Origin: Populus alba
Lineage: Eukaryota; Streptophyta; Magnoliopsida; Malpighiales; Salicaceae
DNA: 64,000 nucleotides
Direction: 5' to 3'
NCBI RefSeq assembly: GCF_005239225.2
Contig: NC_133289.1
Coordinates: 5,959,501-6,023,500, forward strand
Shown here: in pieces, positions 40,901 through 52,852 of the stretch
Layout of the letters: each line of letters begins with the position of its first letter
Position numbering within the stretch: position 1 is the stretch's first letter
Program-made: the position numbers and the translations under genes
Notes under the pieces: model-generated
What the model was told of the DNA's origin: nothing
The model's database searches: none
Seen by the model: the letters and a program-made list of their open reading frames with translations, nothing else

Positions 40901-42184
40901 GAAGGAGAGGTTCCCAGTGATGTAACATGAAATTTTCAAAACTTAGCTCACTTCAACCAAAGATCTTTCTTTCAACTCACACAGATGGCAAAGGAATCAC
41001 AAATTCACTGGTATTAATAGAAAAGCTAAAAATACTTTCTGCCAGATTGTTAACTGTAACATTGCTCAAATTTAAAAATCCCTCTCTTGAAAGGACATCC
41101 AAGCATTGCCATGTAACATCTGATTGTGCACTTTTTCCCACAACCTTTTCATAGAATCCAAGAATTTTTCAGACAGCTTCGATGGGATCTTTTCCAATTG
41201 CTCAATGTTGCAAGTATTAATTAAAGTAATAGCAGTGTGAAGAAGTGACACTGAATGTCCATCTTCTTTAAAAGTTATCCTGGCACAGGCAATACTTCTC
41301 TCGTCTTCATTATATAAAGAAACCAATATCGAAGATGCAGGAACCTGAAGAAATCCAAAACTAATGGATGTTAAGTCAACATACAAATGGAAACATTTAC
41401 ATTTTCAGCACTACTTAAAATCACAAAAACAATAAAGTCCAAAGCCTTTTTTTTTTAGAAAAATAAAACCTTTTACGCAAATTAATAGATATACCATTTT
41501 CTTTCCATCATAATTGGAAATTGGAATACTTTAAATCAATCAAGAAAACCAAATTTCATATGAAACCAAACCCTTTGAAAAGAAATGAAGACCATAGTTA
41601 AAAATAATCACACAAGCCTTTCTAAAGCTGAGAACTTCAATAACCTTTGTCTTCCAATCAAAGTAGTGGACAAATCCAAAATGGCATCACAAGCAGCCAC
41701 TGAAAGTTTCCTTTTTCTAATCACTAACATCAAGATCAAACCTTTCACTGTCCCCACATCCAAAGCAACCAGTTCATTCATTTCCATTGACAACAGCGAA
41801 GCCAACCCAACAATATCCGCACTTCGATCAGCAACGCCCACCAACTGCTCGATAAAATGCGCCTAATTAAAAGGAGAGAGGAAATAATTACTTGGAGTTC
41901 ATGAGGATAGGAAACAAAGAGAGGACTGAAATGGGAAATGTTTGGTTGTTTGAAAGGAGAGGGTGGTGTAATTAGGTTAAGAGTTTATTGATTAAGATTT
42001 CGAAATGATTACTGGGAGTGTTGTTTTGAGTGTTGGAGCGTTGGGTTGTTGCAGCTGGTAAGAGAGGGAATATGGTGGTAGTGTTGTTAAGGGAGAGAAG
42101 GGAAGCGGAAGCGGTTATTGGTTTTCTCGTTTTTCTTTTGCGGGTTCTCTTCTTGCTGTTTTCTTGGTGCTCCTCCATTTTCAT
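37960..42184 (-). pseudogene. JmjC ribosomal-oxygenase-like (MINA53/NO66 type) pseudogene
   Basis: The parent family are Fe(II)/2-oxoglutarate histidyl hydroxylases of ribosomal proteins. Pieces on the minus strand: Lys/Arg-rich N terminus (42184-41890), helical part (about 41870-41614; 41345-40860), JmjC domain (about 40860-40121) and C-terminal part (38512-37960), with a clean GT-AG intron 40120-38513. The JmjC segment reads TPPNSQGLDRHCDDHCVFVC and later FSLHVTFG, so the H-x-D...H metal triad is still coded. Lesions: in-frame TAA after INKLLT (41972-41974); one-base loss in a T-run after ERDF (about 41072); stops after LNILSF and QQDI (about 40700); deletions around YTIALS and SVGA (about 40470-40540); frame loss after LVGAHES (about 38330); TAG before ETETIQEHDW (about 38160). 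It was spliced like a normal gene, so this is a decayed duplicate, not a retrocopy. Confidence 0.88.
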
Positions 42185-42660
42185 CTTTCAGTTGGTACAG
42201 AAGCAACTTCTCTTCTTAGTTCTCTGTTTGTTGCGTGTTTGGTAGTTTGGAGCTTCGAGGTGTAAAAACTAGTGAAGAGAGAAGTCTTGAGAATGAAAGG
42301 GAGTAAATTATAAATTAATATCAATAACTAACTATTTGCTTCTTAAACTTTAAATTTATTTGTAACTTAATCGCTTCCGTCCATTTCATTATTTTAATTT
42401 ATTTTGTTTTCAGAAATAGAAAAAAAACAGAAATAATGTGGAAACATTGATTGAAAAAAAGATAGTTTTTCTACAATAAAATTATATTAAACTAAACATA
42501 ATTAGCTTTTTCTAATAGTATATTAGCTTTTTTCGAATAAATTAAACATTTATTAATTTTTTATAGTGAAATTCTTTTCTTATGAAAGCAAGTCTGCCAG
42601 TATATTAGCTTTTTCTTCAAAAATGAGATGCAATGCTTTTTGAAAAAAAATTAAATTTAA

Positions 42661-42790
42661 GGATCCAAGGGGAACAACTGCAGCTTTAGTTGTGGAAGCG
42701 GAAAGTCAACTGTTATTAGTCGTGTTGAGAGATTTTATGATCCTGATTCCGGCCAAGTACTTACAGATGGTGCTGATTCAAAGAAACTGT
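42661..42790 (+). pseudogene. ABCB (P-glycoprotein) nucleotide-binding-domain fragment
   Basis: One frame reads PRGTTAALV; the next frame reads GSGKSTVISRVERFYDPDSG followed by QVLTDGADSKK. ABCB transporters have the same order: PSGTTAALVGQSGSGKST (Walker A), then the VERFYDP and VLIDG stretch. Bases are missing between ALV and GSGKST, shifting the frame. Nothing else of the transporter is present nearby. Confidence 0.82.
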
Positions 42791-43647
42791 TATTAGTCGT
42801 GCTATCATCGTCAAATTTTATGGTCACAGAAAAACACAGCGTAAGAAGCAATACTTGTCATGGTGCAAATGCCACCAACCAACACTTTGATGTACATTTT
42901 GGCTAGGCTAGAGTTGTTTTCAAATGCTTGCCGAAACCAGTGCAAGTTAAAGGAAAGAGGCGAAAAACACTTCTCATTAACGAAACAACGAGTATAATGG
43001 AATAATACCCACCTGCAGTTGTGGAGAATTGACCATCATTTACCATCCTAGGAGCATAACTTAGGACACAAGCATTCCCAGTTAGAAAAAGTGACAGAAA
43101 TAACATGAAATAGAGGAACTGTGTCATTCCTGGGAATCTCAAATAACAACCAGCCGTTTACAGGTTCAAGGATAAAACACTTGAGCGCCACCAGAACTCA
43201 AAACGTATTACAGAATAAAGAGTCACAACAACTCCACACTTGATTTTTGGACCTTACAAGTTCCACTGTAGACGAAATGAATTGAGACATTGATAGTACG
43301 ATTACAGCTTTGCTGAATCTGAAGAAAATCCCACCTAGACCTTCCCAATTCTATCAAGATTTGAAAGACAACCATAAGAAATATAGACCCTCGCCTAATA
43401 CTAGCAAAACATAGTTTCTAGATGAGACTCCCACTTTTAAACACCGGTCCGCATCATTCCTCCTCTTTCAAACACAAGAAATATAGACCTCCTCTTTCAA
43501 AAATAAGAAATATAGAAAGCTTCCATTACGACATTGAGGACCCCCCTTGCATTTAAATACTAAAAACTGACACAAGGCAAAAACCAAGACATCTTAAGAG
43601 AGAAGATTCACAACGTCAAGTAAAACACAGGGTTTTCTACCGTGAAT

Positions 43648-43740
43648 TTTCTAAATGTAACACTGATTCATTATGCAACATCCTCCGAGACTATATAACC
43701 TTCATAATAAGACTTTCTAAATGTAACACTGATTCATTAT
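43648..43740 (+). repeat. 27-bp direct repeat
   Basis: TTTCTAAATGTAACACTGAT plus TCATTAT occurs at 43648-43674 and 43714-43740, identical, with period 66. Confidence 0.9.
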
Positions 43741-44155
43741 CCAACGTCATATCTCAAACAAAAAAGGTACCATGTTAATAAATTGCAGAGAGATAAATAA
43801 GTCCATGCTAAATGAGATCTGAGCATCATGAAAAACAAGAGAATGATCGCTCAAGCCAAAACTATTAGATAATACGTATTTGCCAATTTGATGTACAAGG
43901 CTTAATAAGATTCAAGCCTCATGAAATACATGGAAGCTAAATATTGTGAACACTATATTACATCCTTAATAGACGTGAAAAACCAACCCGTTACATCAAA
44001 TAACAAATCAATTGTTTAGAAAACTACCATCTAATACACATAATTATTAAAAAAGAAAACATGACAAGGCACATCAAAGAAGAAGCACAACTCGAGAAAG
44101 ATATGTACAAGCGTGGAGGACAAGATTCCACCTTTTTGATCTTGCTTGTCATCAA

Positions 44156-44945
44156 TTAAACAGGCGGTATGTTGGAGAAAGAGAAGCCCTTGTATCCTTT
44201 ATATGCAAAATATGCAATCCTTGTATAATAATACCCTGGTATAAACAGCACCACTCCCAATATTGCAAAGAAAATCCCTGATTCGATCACGAAAATTCAA
44301 TTCAAATCGCATCTCGGTCACATTATTTTTTTAAGAAAAATAAACTTAACACATTACAACCATTCAAAAAACCCATCTTTTCTTTCTTTTGTTTTTAAAA
44401 CTATCAAAATCAAACAACAAACCCCAAGATTTAATGTCTTCAAAGAACCTACTTTAAAAACTGAATAGCTAAATTAGGGATCTTTTAATTCTGCTAAAAA
44501 TGAACAGGGTTTTTTTAATTTTGCATTTAATCCTTCAGCTAAATAAATAAAAATCACAAAACCCACTTAAAAAAACCAGAAATCAGGAATCTTATAAATT
44601 GAGGTAAAAATCAAAATAGAATTTTAATTTTGCATTCAATTCTAACTTACTCCAATAAAAAAGCACAAAACTTTAACTTCAAACATCTAAAAACAGAAAA
44701 GGAAAAAAAAAAAAAAAGAGGCAAAAACTATATAAAAAAAAAAAATTGAAATTACCATGAGCTCTATCACCACCAACACTGTTGTAAGTCATGAGAATGC
44801 CCAAAACAATACCAACGACACCAAAAACAAGAAGAGAAATAGCAAGAGCAATCTCTTTAATAGGAGGCTTATTATTGACTGCATACGATGTCTCCACCAT
44901 TAAATCTTCATCAGTTATTGAGAATGCATGATCCACATACGCCAT
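44156..44945 (-). CDS. TMEM230: Transmembrane protein 230-like (TMEM230/134 family)
   Basis: Small two-pass membrane protein; the animal homologue works in vesicle traffic, the plant role is little known. Two exons, 44945-44756 and 44277-44156, spliced G|GG in frame, 103 residues, the family's usual size. The first helix is at about 32-52 (IALAISLLVFGVVGIVLGIL). The second exon begins with the second helix (GIFFAILGVVLFIPGYYYTR), followed by the family signature IAYFAYKGYKGFSFSNIPP at the C terminus. The ATG is in good context and no upstream frame is open. No lesions. Confidence 0.93.
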
Positions 44946-45107
44946 CTTCTATGATTCTTATGTTGTTCAGGTCGATATTGGGATTTGGGTTTTCGTTTTT
45001 AAGGCTGGTTTGTTTGGTTTGGTTTGGTTTTTCTTGGGGTTTCTAAGTCGAAAAGATGGAGACTTTTCGAAGGTAAAGTTAGGGAAGAGAACTTTTCTGT
45101 TCTCATC

Positions 45108-45115
45108 TATATATA
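45108..45115 (-). promoter_or_regulatory. TATA-like element upstream of the TMEM230-like gene
   Basis: CTATATATAG, palindromic enough to read the same on the minus strand, lies about 165 bases before the ATG. A second TATATATA lies 15 bases further out. Confidence 0.4.
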
Positions 45116-45119
45116 GATT

Positions 45120-48100
45120 ATATATAACATAATAACAATAACAATAATTTAAACAAACTCTAAAGGCCTGGTTATTTCACTGTAGACATACAGATTATTT
45201 TGGATTTCTATAATAAAGTAACTATTTTGCCTCCACACATAAAAAAAATATTAGCCTTGGTTTGAGGGGTGTAATTATCTTTTAATAGAGATTTAGTTTT
45301 CATTTGGTTTTTATTTGTCAGATTCAAACAAAAAATATAAACACTCCACTAGAGGGTATTTTGGTTATTTTGTATTTGGTTGCCCAATATAATTATTGTC
45401 AAACCCTAATGGCCAAAATTATTTAGGCTATGATGGAAAGGTTTCTTCGTAAATTCATTTTTAATATATAATATAATTACTTTCATGCCTTTATATCCAA
45501 AAGTTTATAGGCTTCAATCTAAGGGTTTTTTGAATCTTTTATCCTGGTTTTTGCGTTAAAACAATGTGAATAAAAGTTAGTTTGGTTTTTTTGGAGGAAT
45601 AAAATTTTAAAAAAATGCCAGATGTCTTCGAAGAAAGCACCTGCACGCGAGCTGAGACGTCACATTCAAGGAACGCATGACATGTAATACGGTGGCAAAA
45701 AACATTATATCTTCACCATCTCCGGCAAGTATCGACGCTTTCATTGGGCTAGCTCGTATATGGTGGTTCTCAATGGTTTGACGGCGGTAGGATTTTTATT
45801 TCCTCCTTTTTTCTCTCTCGTGTGGCCTAGGAACGCATGCTGGCCAAGCAAAAAATAAAAAAATACATCCTTCCATTTTATTTTCATTTAAGTTATAGTT
45901 ATCATTCTTTTAATTAATCTTTAATTGTTTGAGATTCGTTTTATGATTTTTTTTATCCATTTAGATTAAGTTTTGTTTAATTTTTATATTAGATTTCGTT
46001 CCTTTTCTTTTAGTTTCTATTTTTTTCTTTTTAATTTTAGTCTTTAAAATTTAAGTTTATTTGTTTTTATATCAAATATAGTCCTTATTCTTTTAACTAG
46101 TATTTTTTTTAGGCTTCATCTCATGAGACTTTATTTATTTTGATTTTTATATCAACTATGATTCTTATTCTTTTAATTTTTATTTTTTTTATATCATTCA
46201 CCTAGTTGATTTTTGTTTTGCAATTTCATCTCTGGTCATTTTATCCTAAAAAATTAGGTTTCGTGATTTTCTTTATTTTTCTTTTACTATGAGGTTATCT
46301 CGACCCCATAACTTAACATATTGGGTTGGCAGGTTGACTTGAATAGGCTCAAGTCTTTTTTTTGGTTTTATAATTTCTATTTTTCTTATCCTTTTATTCT
46401 CAAGATTTAACATTTAACATTGATTTTTTTTTTAAGAAAATTAAATTTTGTTATTTTCTTTATTTTACTTTTTATCATGTTATTCCAATCTCATAATCTA
46501 ACCATTATATTAAGCAGGTTGACCCAAACAACACGTGTAGTAATGCCTGAAGGCCAAACAATGACTTTTGAGGAGATGTCCAATTAGTCTCAGCATCCCC
46601 ACCATTATTGGTCAACATATGATGTCGACAAGAATCTAGTTTAACGTTTACAACTCTTTTTTTCTTTTTCTTCTTCCTTTTTCTCTCCATTTTGGTTTCC
46701 ACGCCTAGGCCCCGCATATTTAGAGCAATCACTTGATTGTTTCTTTTCTTTAAATTTAATCCTTATTGTTTTTATTTTTAATTTTTTGTCCTTTGCCCTT
46801 TTCTAGTTTTTTTTTTTAATTTTATCATTCAATCCCAATTTATTATGTGTTGTCTTTTCACTTTAATTATCAATCGTTTTTATTTTTATTTTTTATTTAC
46901 TTTTTATGTACTTTTCATTGATTTTCAATTTCATTCATCAATCCAAAAGCATGGTATATTTTTTTTTTATTGTGGTTCTTGTTCTTTTGATTTTTTTAAA
47001 ATTTTTATTGAAGTTTTTTTTCTTTTTAATTTTACCTTTCAGTTAAAATTTTATAAATGTCCTCTATTTTTTTAATCCTCATTCTTTTAATTAATCTTTT
47101 TGGTTTTTTATTCTTCTATGTTATTAGTTTTTTTTTTCAATTTACATCCTTCAATCTTGGATTTGATAGGGCTTAAAATTTTCTCTTCTGATTTCATTAT
47201 TTAATATTGATTTTTTTTTTTAAGTTAGCTTTGTAGTTTCCTTCGATTTCTTCTCTATTTGGTTATTCATATCTTATAACCTGGTTGTAGATTTAACGAG
47301 CTAACTTGAGTTATCTCAATCCTTATTATTTAGGTTATATGTTTATCATATTACCATGACTTAACTTAAGCTTATTCAATTTGATGTTTTTAAGGTTTTA
47401 TATTTTAAGTTGTCATGATTATTTTTTTTGTTTTACTTTTTATGTGTTTAGTAAATTTGGTTAGGATCACAACAACTCAGGTTATTAATTTTTTTTTCAT
47501 TAAAATATGATTGTAGTATCTAAACATAATTTTTTTTGAGAAACAAATGTGGACTTATAGCATAGCACGAGTGTACATATATATAATAGGATGATAATAA
47601 TACTTATAAATTAATAGTACTGTTTTAAAATTGTTGTCTATCTTGAAGTTTTAATAAATAACTTGCATCGCAATGAGTTCTACAGATAAAATTTAAAGAT
47701 AGTTTTTAATGAAAGAAAATAAGGTATTTGTATTGTGAATGTGTTTTGGGATATTACGAATCTTTTAATTAATAAATAAAAAGATATTATTTATGGAATA
47801 AAAAAATGAAAAAATATATAAGTTGATAGATATTATTTTTCATTGCCATTTATTAATTTTCTAGCAGTGAGATCTCAATAACGATTTTGTATTATTTCTC
47901 TAACCAAGATTTAAGAATTTACACTGTTAGGTATATTTTTTTAAGAAAAGCTCTAAAACCTTTATTGAATTTTGGATATAAATATTGGATAACAAAACAC
48001 TACAATTTTATTAAATACTGACATATAAACATACCATTATTAATTAATGGCGGGTCACATCTACACACTAATTAATGCTACTACTCACCGTACACGCATG

Positions 48101-49879
48101 CATCACTAAAGTGTTTCGGTGTGTTTGAAAGAGGATAAAGTATTTTTTTTATAAATTAATTAAAATATATTTTTTTAAAAAAATATATTTTTAATACCAA
48201 TATATTAAAATAATCTAAAATTATAAAAACATATTTTAAATTTTTTTACAAAAAACACAACCCCCATCATAATTTCAAACAATCACATTAGCTTAGACCT
48301 TTCTTACTAAGTGGATAGAGTGAAAAGATATTTAAACGAAACCTTCCCAGGTATTTTAGAGATCACTTAGCTTAATATTCAAGGGCAAACTCCTAGATAT
48401 TTCTAGAACTAAGACAAAAGGTTTCAAAAAAATCTGGATTGATATTTCAACATATTTATTACACTTATATTCTCATCAATTTGTATAAAAATTTTATTTG
48501 TAGATCATATTTTTATTCTTATTCTTATTATACATCATTATCAAATAGAAAGGGAAAGAGAGTGAAATGACTCTCTTTCTCTCTCTCTCTAGTCATATAT
48601 TTTGTTTTTAATAAAAAAAAATATGTATAAACTTTTACAATGTATTTTTATACATAAAAAAGTTATAAGCAGGATTAAAAAAATTTAATGTATATATCTA
48701 AATAAATAAATTAAGAATTATTCATGTAAAAACAATTATAAAACTTGATTCATACCCGGTCAAAGTTAACCAGCCAAAATTGTGACCTAGATCACGTGTT
48801 TAATTTGAGTTCAATAATTTTTCTTAATTTTTTTTTATCTAAAACAAACACCTGTAAAATGAAAAACGAGCTAAATATCAAGGTGATTAAAAAAAAAATC
48901 AAACCAAACAAATTACATTACCCAATTAATAATCAACCAAATCTTAAGTGATGAAACTAAAAATGAAAAAAAGACAAGACATTTTTCTAAAAAAATATCA
49001 AATTGTAATGGATAAAAATATCAAATCTTAAGGTCTGCCTTACCTGCTCTGCTTAAATTTCAACGATCCTTGGTCATTGAAAAATTAGATTGATTTGTTT
49101 CAGATCTAGAAAAAATCATTTTCAACCCAAAAAAACACTTGAAACATGCACCTTGTAAAATATATTTATAGCATCTAACAATTCAAAAATTGACTCTAAA
49201 ATTCACAATCAATCCAAAACCAAACTTTTTTTCATGTTCAAATCTACTACTTCAAGCAACTTAAGGAAAAAAAAAAAAACACCTTAGGCAAACTCTCTTC
49301 GATATAAAGAACTTATTGGCGGAGACATCACTTGATTTTTTTGGCTAAAGTCAATCTCAATCATGATTTTTTCTCTTTATTACATGAATCCAACTACTTT
49401 TTCTCTCGTTTCTCAAACTATAAACTAAAAAATAAAGAAAATAAAATCTAAAATCAAAATAAAATTTTATAAATTTTTAGGTATTGAAAGTTTATAATTT
49501 GCAAAGTTGGAATATCAAAGTGTATTTAGACCCAAGCTTAAAAAAACAATATCTTTTATCGTGTTTTTCTGTTAAACATTTATCTTTGAATCTTTTTATT
49601 CCTTAATAAATATATTTTAATAGGTCATCAATTTGAGCTCATAAGAATGTAATTAGAAGAAAAAAAAAAGAAAAGGGACTAAAAAATAAATCACCATGGC
49701 AATCTATAAGACAGTGGCGCGGGACCCGGTGCCTTTTAGCTTATTTCTTACCATCTTTAATGCACGAGGGGCCTGGGAGACATTTCGGCGGCGCTAAGTT
49801 GTCTAAATCTATGAATCTCTCTCGCTCAATTTTCCGAAGACATTGTGATTATTGATACAAGAAAGATAGACTTCTTTTC
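45120..49879. other. T-rich, gene-free repeat region
   Basis: Between about 45890 and 47520 the plus strand is strongly T-rich with recurring ATTCTTTTAATTTTTATTTT. The sentence GGTTATCTCGA..CATAACTTAAC..GGGTTGGCAGGTTGACTTG at 46290-46350 recurs in decayed form at about 46480-46530 and 47255-47320. An AT-rich dispersed repeat in reverse orientation is near 48130-48270. No frame is protein-like. Confidence 0.55.
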
Positions 49880-52114
49880 ATGGGGATTTGCTGCAGTTGC
49901 ATTTCTTGTAATTCAGCCGCGGGCCCAGATCCTGCAACAGCCCCAGCTACAGATCCTGCAACAGTCCCAGCTGCAACTCCAGCTCCAGATCCAGATCCTG
50001 CAACAGTCCCAGCTGCAACTCCAGCTCCAGAACTAGCCCTGGATCCATTCCCTGACCCAGACATAGTTCCTACCTCCCCTGGAAATCTCACTGAAGGTTG
50101 GTTTCTGAATGGTGACCATAACCTTATTCTTGCTCGTTTTCAATGTCATTATGTTGCAGGGCCTCAGTTTTACCATTTTGTATAACTTGGACTCAGGTGA
50201 TGTATCTTCGATGGCTAACAATGTCTCCGGCAACAGCTGGTTCTCTATAGCCACCACCAATGTCACAACATGGATGTCTCAAGCAAAGGGAACTATTCGG
50301 GGTAAATTTGTCCCCGAGGAAGTTGAATTCTCAGCTTTTCAAGATAAAATTGTGTCAGAGTTAAGAGTTTTCACGTTTAAAGAATTGAAGGAAGCAACCT
50401 TCAATTTTAGAAGTGATATGTTGCTGGGAAAGGGAGGGTTTGGCAGTGTCTACAAGGGTTTGCTCTACCAAAAGCTGCCGATTGAGGGTATTAGGAAACT
50501 TCGCATTGCTGTCAAGAAATTGGATTCAAACAGCAAGCAAGGACTTCGACAGTGGCAGGTAATTCTCCATTATATTATTTTTTATTATCTATTTATTTAT
50601 TTTGAATAATATTTATGCCATATCAATCTAAATTTTTTTAAGAAAATTAAAGCGAGATAATTCTTAATATATAAAATTAAAACTTTCAAGCTATAATAAA
50701 TTTAAATTTTATTACCACATTCTACTTGATAAAAGTTATTGGTACAGACGGAGGTCGGTTTCTTAGCAAGGGTTTCTCATCCTAACATTGTAAAGCTGCT
50801 AGGATACTGTCAGGCTGAAGGAGATAAAGAGTTGCTTATTGTCTATGAATTCATGGAGAAAGGCAGTTTAAATTACCATTTGTTTGGGAGTAAGAACCTG
50901 CAGTCTGCATTGTTGAGAATCTAATTATTGAAGAGATTCATTATTCAGTAATTAATTCCATAGATTAAAAACCTCTGTGCTGTGCAGAGCGCTCAGACCG
51001 CATACTTCCTTGGGAAACAAGGGTAAAGATTGCTACAGGAATGGCTCAAGCCTTGTCTTATTTGCATACAATGGAGAGGCCAGTAATTTTCAGAGACTTC
51101 AAGACCTCAAATATTTTGCTTAATGAGGTAAAGTTCTGTGTAGTTTCTGAATTTCCAACTGTAAACACTTTGAACATTGCCTTCTCTTTGCAGTTTTTCT
51201 GTAAATCATAATCCAACCTCTCATTGATGGCAAAAGGAGATCACACTAGTGCTAAATACTAATTCAAAAATTAATGCAAAAACTAGCACCATGTTACCAA
51301 ACAAATTGTCATCGTCTAAGAAAATAAATATCAAAAGCAAAACATGAAAAGAAGACGAAAAAATGAAGATAGAAATTGAAATGATATCCAACAGGTCTCG
51401 CAGTTCACCCACTTTTTTACTTTTTTAATCTTCAGTTATATTCTAAAGCAATCAAAAGTCCAAACAGAAGATTTAAACTGAAAAGACACCCCTAAGATTA
51501 TTCCTAACATCAAAGTTTCTGTATGTAGTCCTATATTCCAAAGTTATCAGATTTTGGCTTAGCAAAATGGGGACCCAATGATGGCAGCCAATGTGTACCA
51601 GGGAATGTTTTGGGCACACGTGGTTATGTTGGCCCTGAATACAAGACTGGAGGTGATTGATTTCTTGTACCTTTTAAGCTTAGGATGTCTTGATGATTCA
51701 ATGATGTTTTGCTTCAAAGAGATCACAAAATCTGTGCTTGCTTCAGTTCAAGGCCATGACATTTAGTTTGTTGATTGGTCAGGAACACTGTATGTGAAGA
51801 GCGATGTGTACAGTTTCGGGGTAGTTTTGGTCGAGATGCTGACAGGGTTACGGGCAATTGATAAAAATCGCTCACCTGAGAAGCAAAATCTGCGGGAATG
51901 GACTTTGCCAATTCTATCAGATAGAACAAAGTTGAGACATATAATGGATCCCAGGTTGCGGGGGAAGTATGCAACCAAACAAGCTCCAGAAGTGGCTATG
52001 CTTGCTCTGAGATGCCTTAACCCAGTTCCTATGTTCCGGCCATCAATGAAGGAAGTTGCCGATACATTAGAAGGATTAAACCTCCATACCTCACATCAGA
52101 ACGAAGACATTTAA
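49880..52114 (+). CDS. Receptor-like cytoplasmic kinase, RLCK VII/PBL type
   Basis: Cytoplasmic Ser/Thr kinase, predicted to be tied to the plasma membrane and to act below immune or growth receptors. Six exons: 49880-50096, 50197-50558, 50748-50889, 50988-51127, 51529-51652, 51783-52114; GT-AG and in frame, 438 residues. It starts MGICCSC: Gly2 for N-myristoylation plus nearby Cys for palmitoylation. Residues about 15-60 are a Pro/Ala/Asp tandem repeat ([13 protein letters not shown] twice). The kinase domain has the glycine loop [11 protein letters not shown], the lysine in IAVKKL, the catalytic loop [12 protein letters not shown] (RD type), DFGLAKWG, and GPEY where most kinases have APEY. 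The end ([15 protein letters not shown]) is standard. All catalytic residues are present; likely active. Same exon plan as the minus-strand gene at 54903-58576. Confidence 0.92.
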
Positions 52115-52727
52115 AATAGTTCTGCTTGCTTTATTGTTAGATGTCTTCATATAAGGTTAAACCTCCGTTGCATGTTTTTTTTTCCTTTAGCTCTGCAATT
52201 GTCAAATCAAAATCCCATTTAGGATGCTTGCATAAAGTTATTTTTTCATGTGTGATCTATTACTTGATAAATGAATATTTATTTATTTTTGAGAAAAAAT
52301 ACAGATTAAATGAACGCGTTCTGTGATAGGAATCTGTCGTGTGAAGAGAAATCATCAGAAGATAAACAGGGAACAATTACAATGAATCCACTAATAATTT
52401 ATCAGTATTTAATGCAAAATAATGCAGAGAAAAGAAGAGGTAATAGTTAATACAGGTTAGCGAGAGATAAGCATGTTGATAATAATAATAATAATAATAA
52501 TAGAGCGCTAGACATACATGCAAATAATATAAATGAAGAAAAAATGTCTGGATCTGGAGGAGAAGTCATGGAAGTCAACCACACAAATCTATATTGACCT
52601 ACTCTCGGATTTTTTTTTGTTTTACAAAAAAAAAAAACCATTTACCTAGTCCACGTTTATGTGATCATTGGTTCAAGATACAATACTTTTAACGGGGACT
52701 TGCTGTCGTGTTTAGTCAAATCCAACC
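52115..52727. other. Spacer downstream of the plus-strand RLCK
   Basis: The probable 3' UTR comes first, then a short (AAT)n run at about 52479-52502. The frame at 52141-52326 is not protein-like. Confidence 0.5.
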
Positions 52728-52852
52728 GTAGCACAAGCCATTGCTGCTGCAACTGCCCCATCTCCAGCTTCAGCACTAGCCCTGTATCCACCCCCCTGAA
52801 CCAGACCCTGCTCCTCTCCTACCTCACCTGGACAACTCATCGAAGCTCCGTT
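52728..52852 (+). pseudogene. Decayed copy of RLCK exon 1
   Basis: Aligned by eye to the Ala/Pro-rich tail of exon 1 of the RLCK at 49880: GCTGCAACTGCCCCATCTCC, then GCACTAGCCCTG and CCTACCTCACCTGG, the same order as in the parent. One frame reads ATAPSPASALAL and then meets a stop. It lacks the MGICC start. Confidence 0.75.

Larger units (their letters stand above)
42185..44155. other. Spacer with an ABC-transporter scrap
   Basis: AT-rich at first; the ABCB fragment at 42661-42790 is listed separately. A 27-bp direct repeat at 43648 and 43714 is present. The 79-codon minus frame at 42903-43142 has a hydrophobic start but no recognisable family. The last 150 bases are likely the 3' UTR of the TMEM230-like gene. 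Confidence 0.5.

Noticed and set aside
42903..43142. 79-codon minus frame with a hydrophobic start
   Set aside because: Could pass for a signal peptide, but the remainder is not protein-like and no continuing exon was found.
52141..52326. 61-codon frame just after the plus-strand RLCK
   Set aside because: Lies in the 3' UTR, with no domain; the RLCK ends normally before it.
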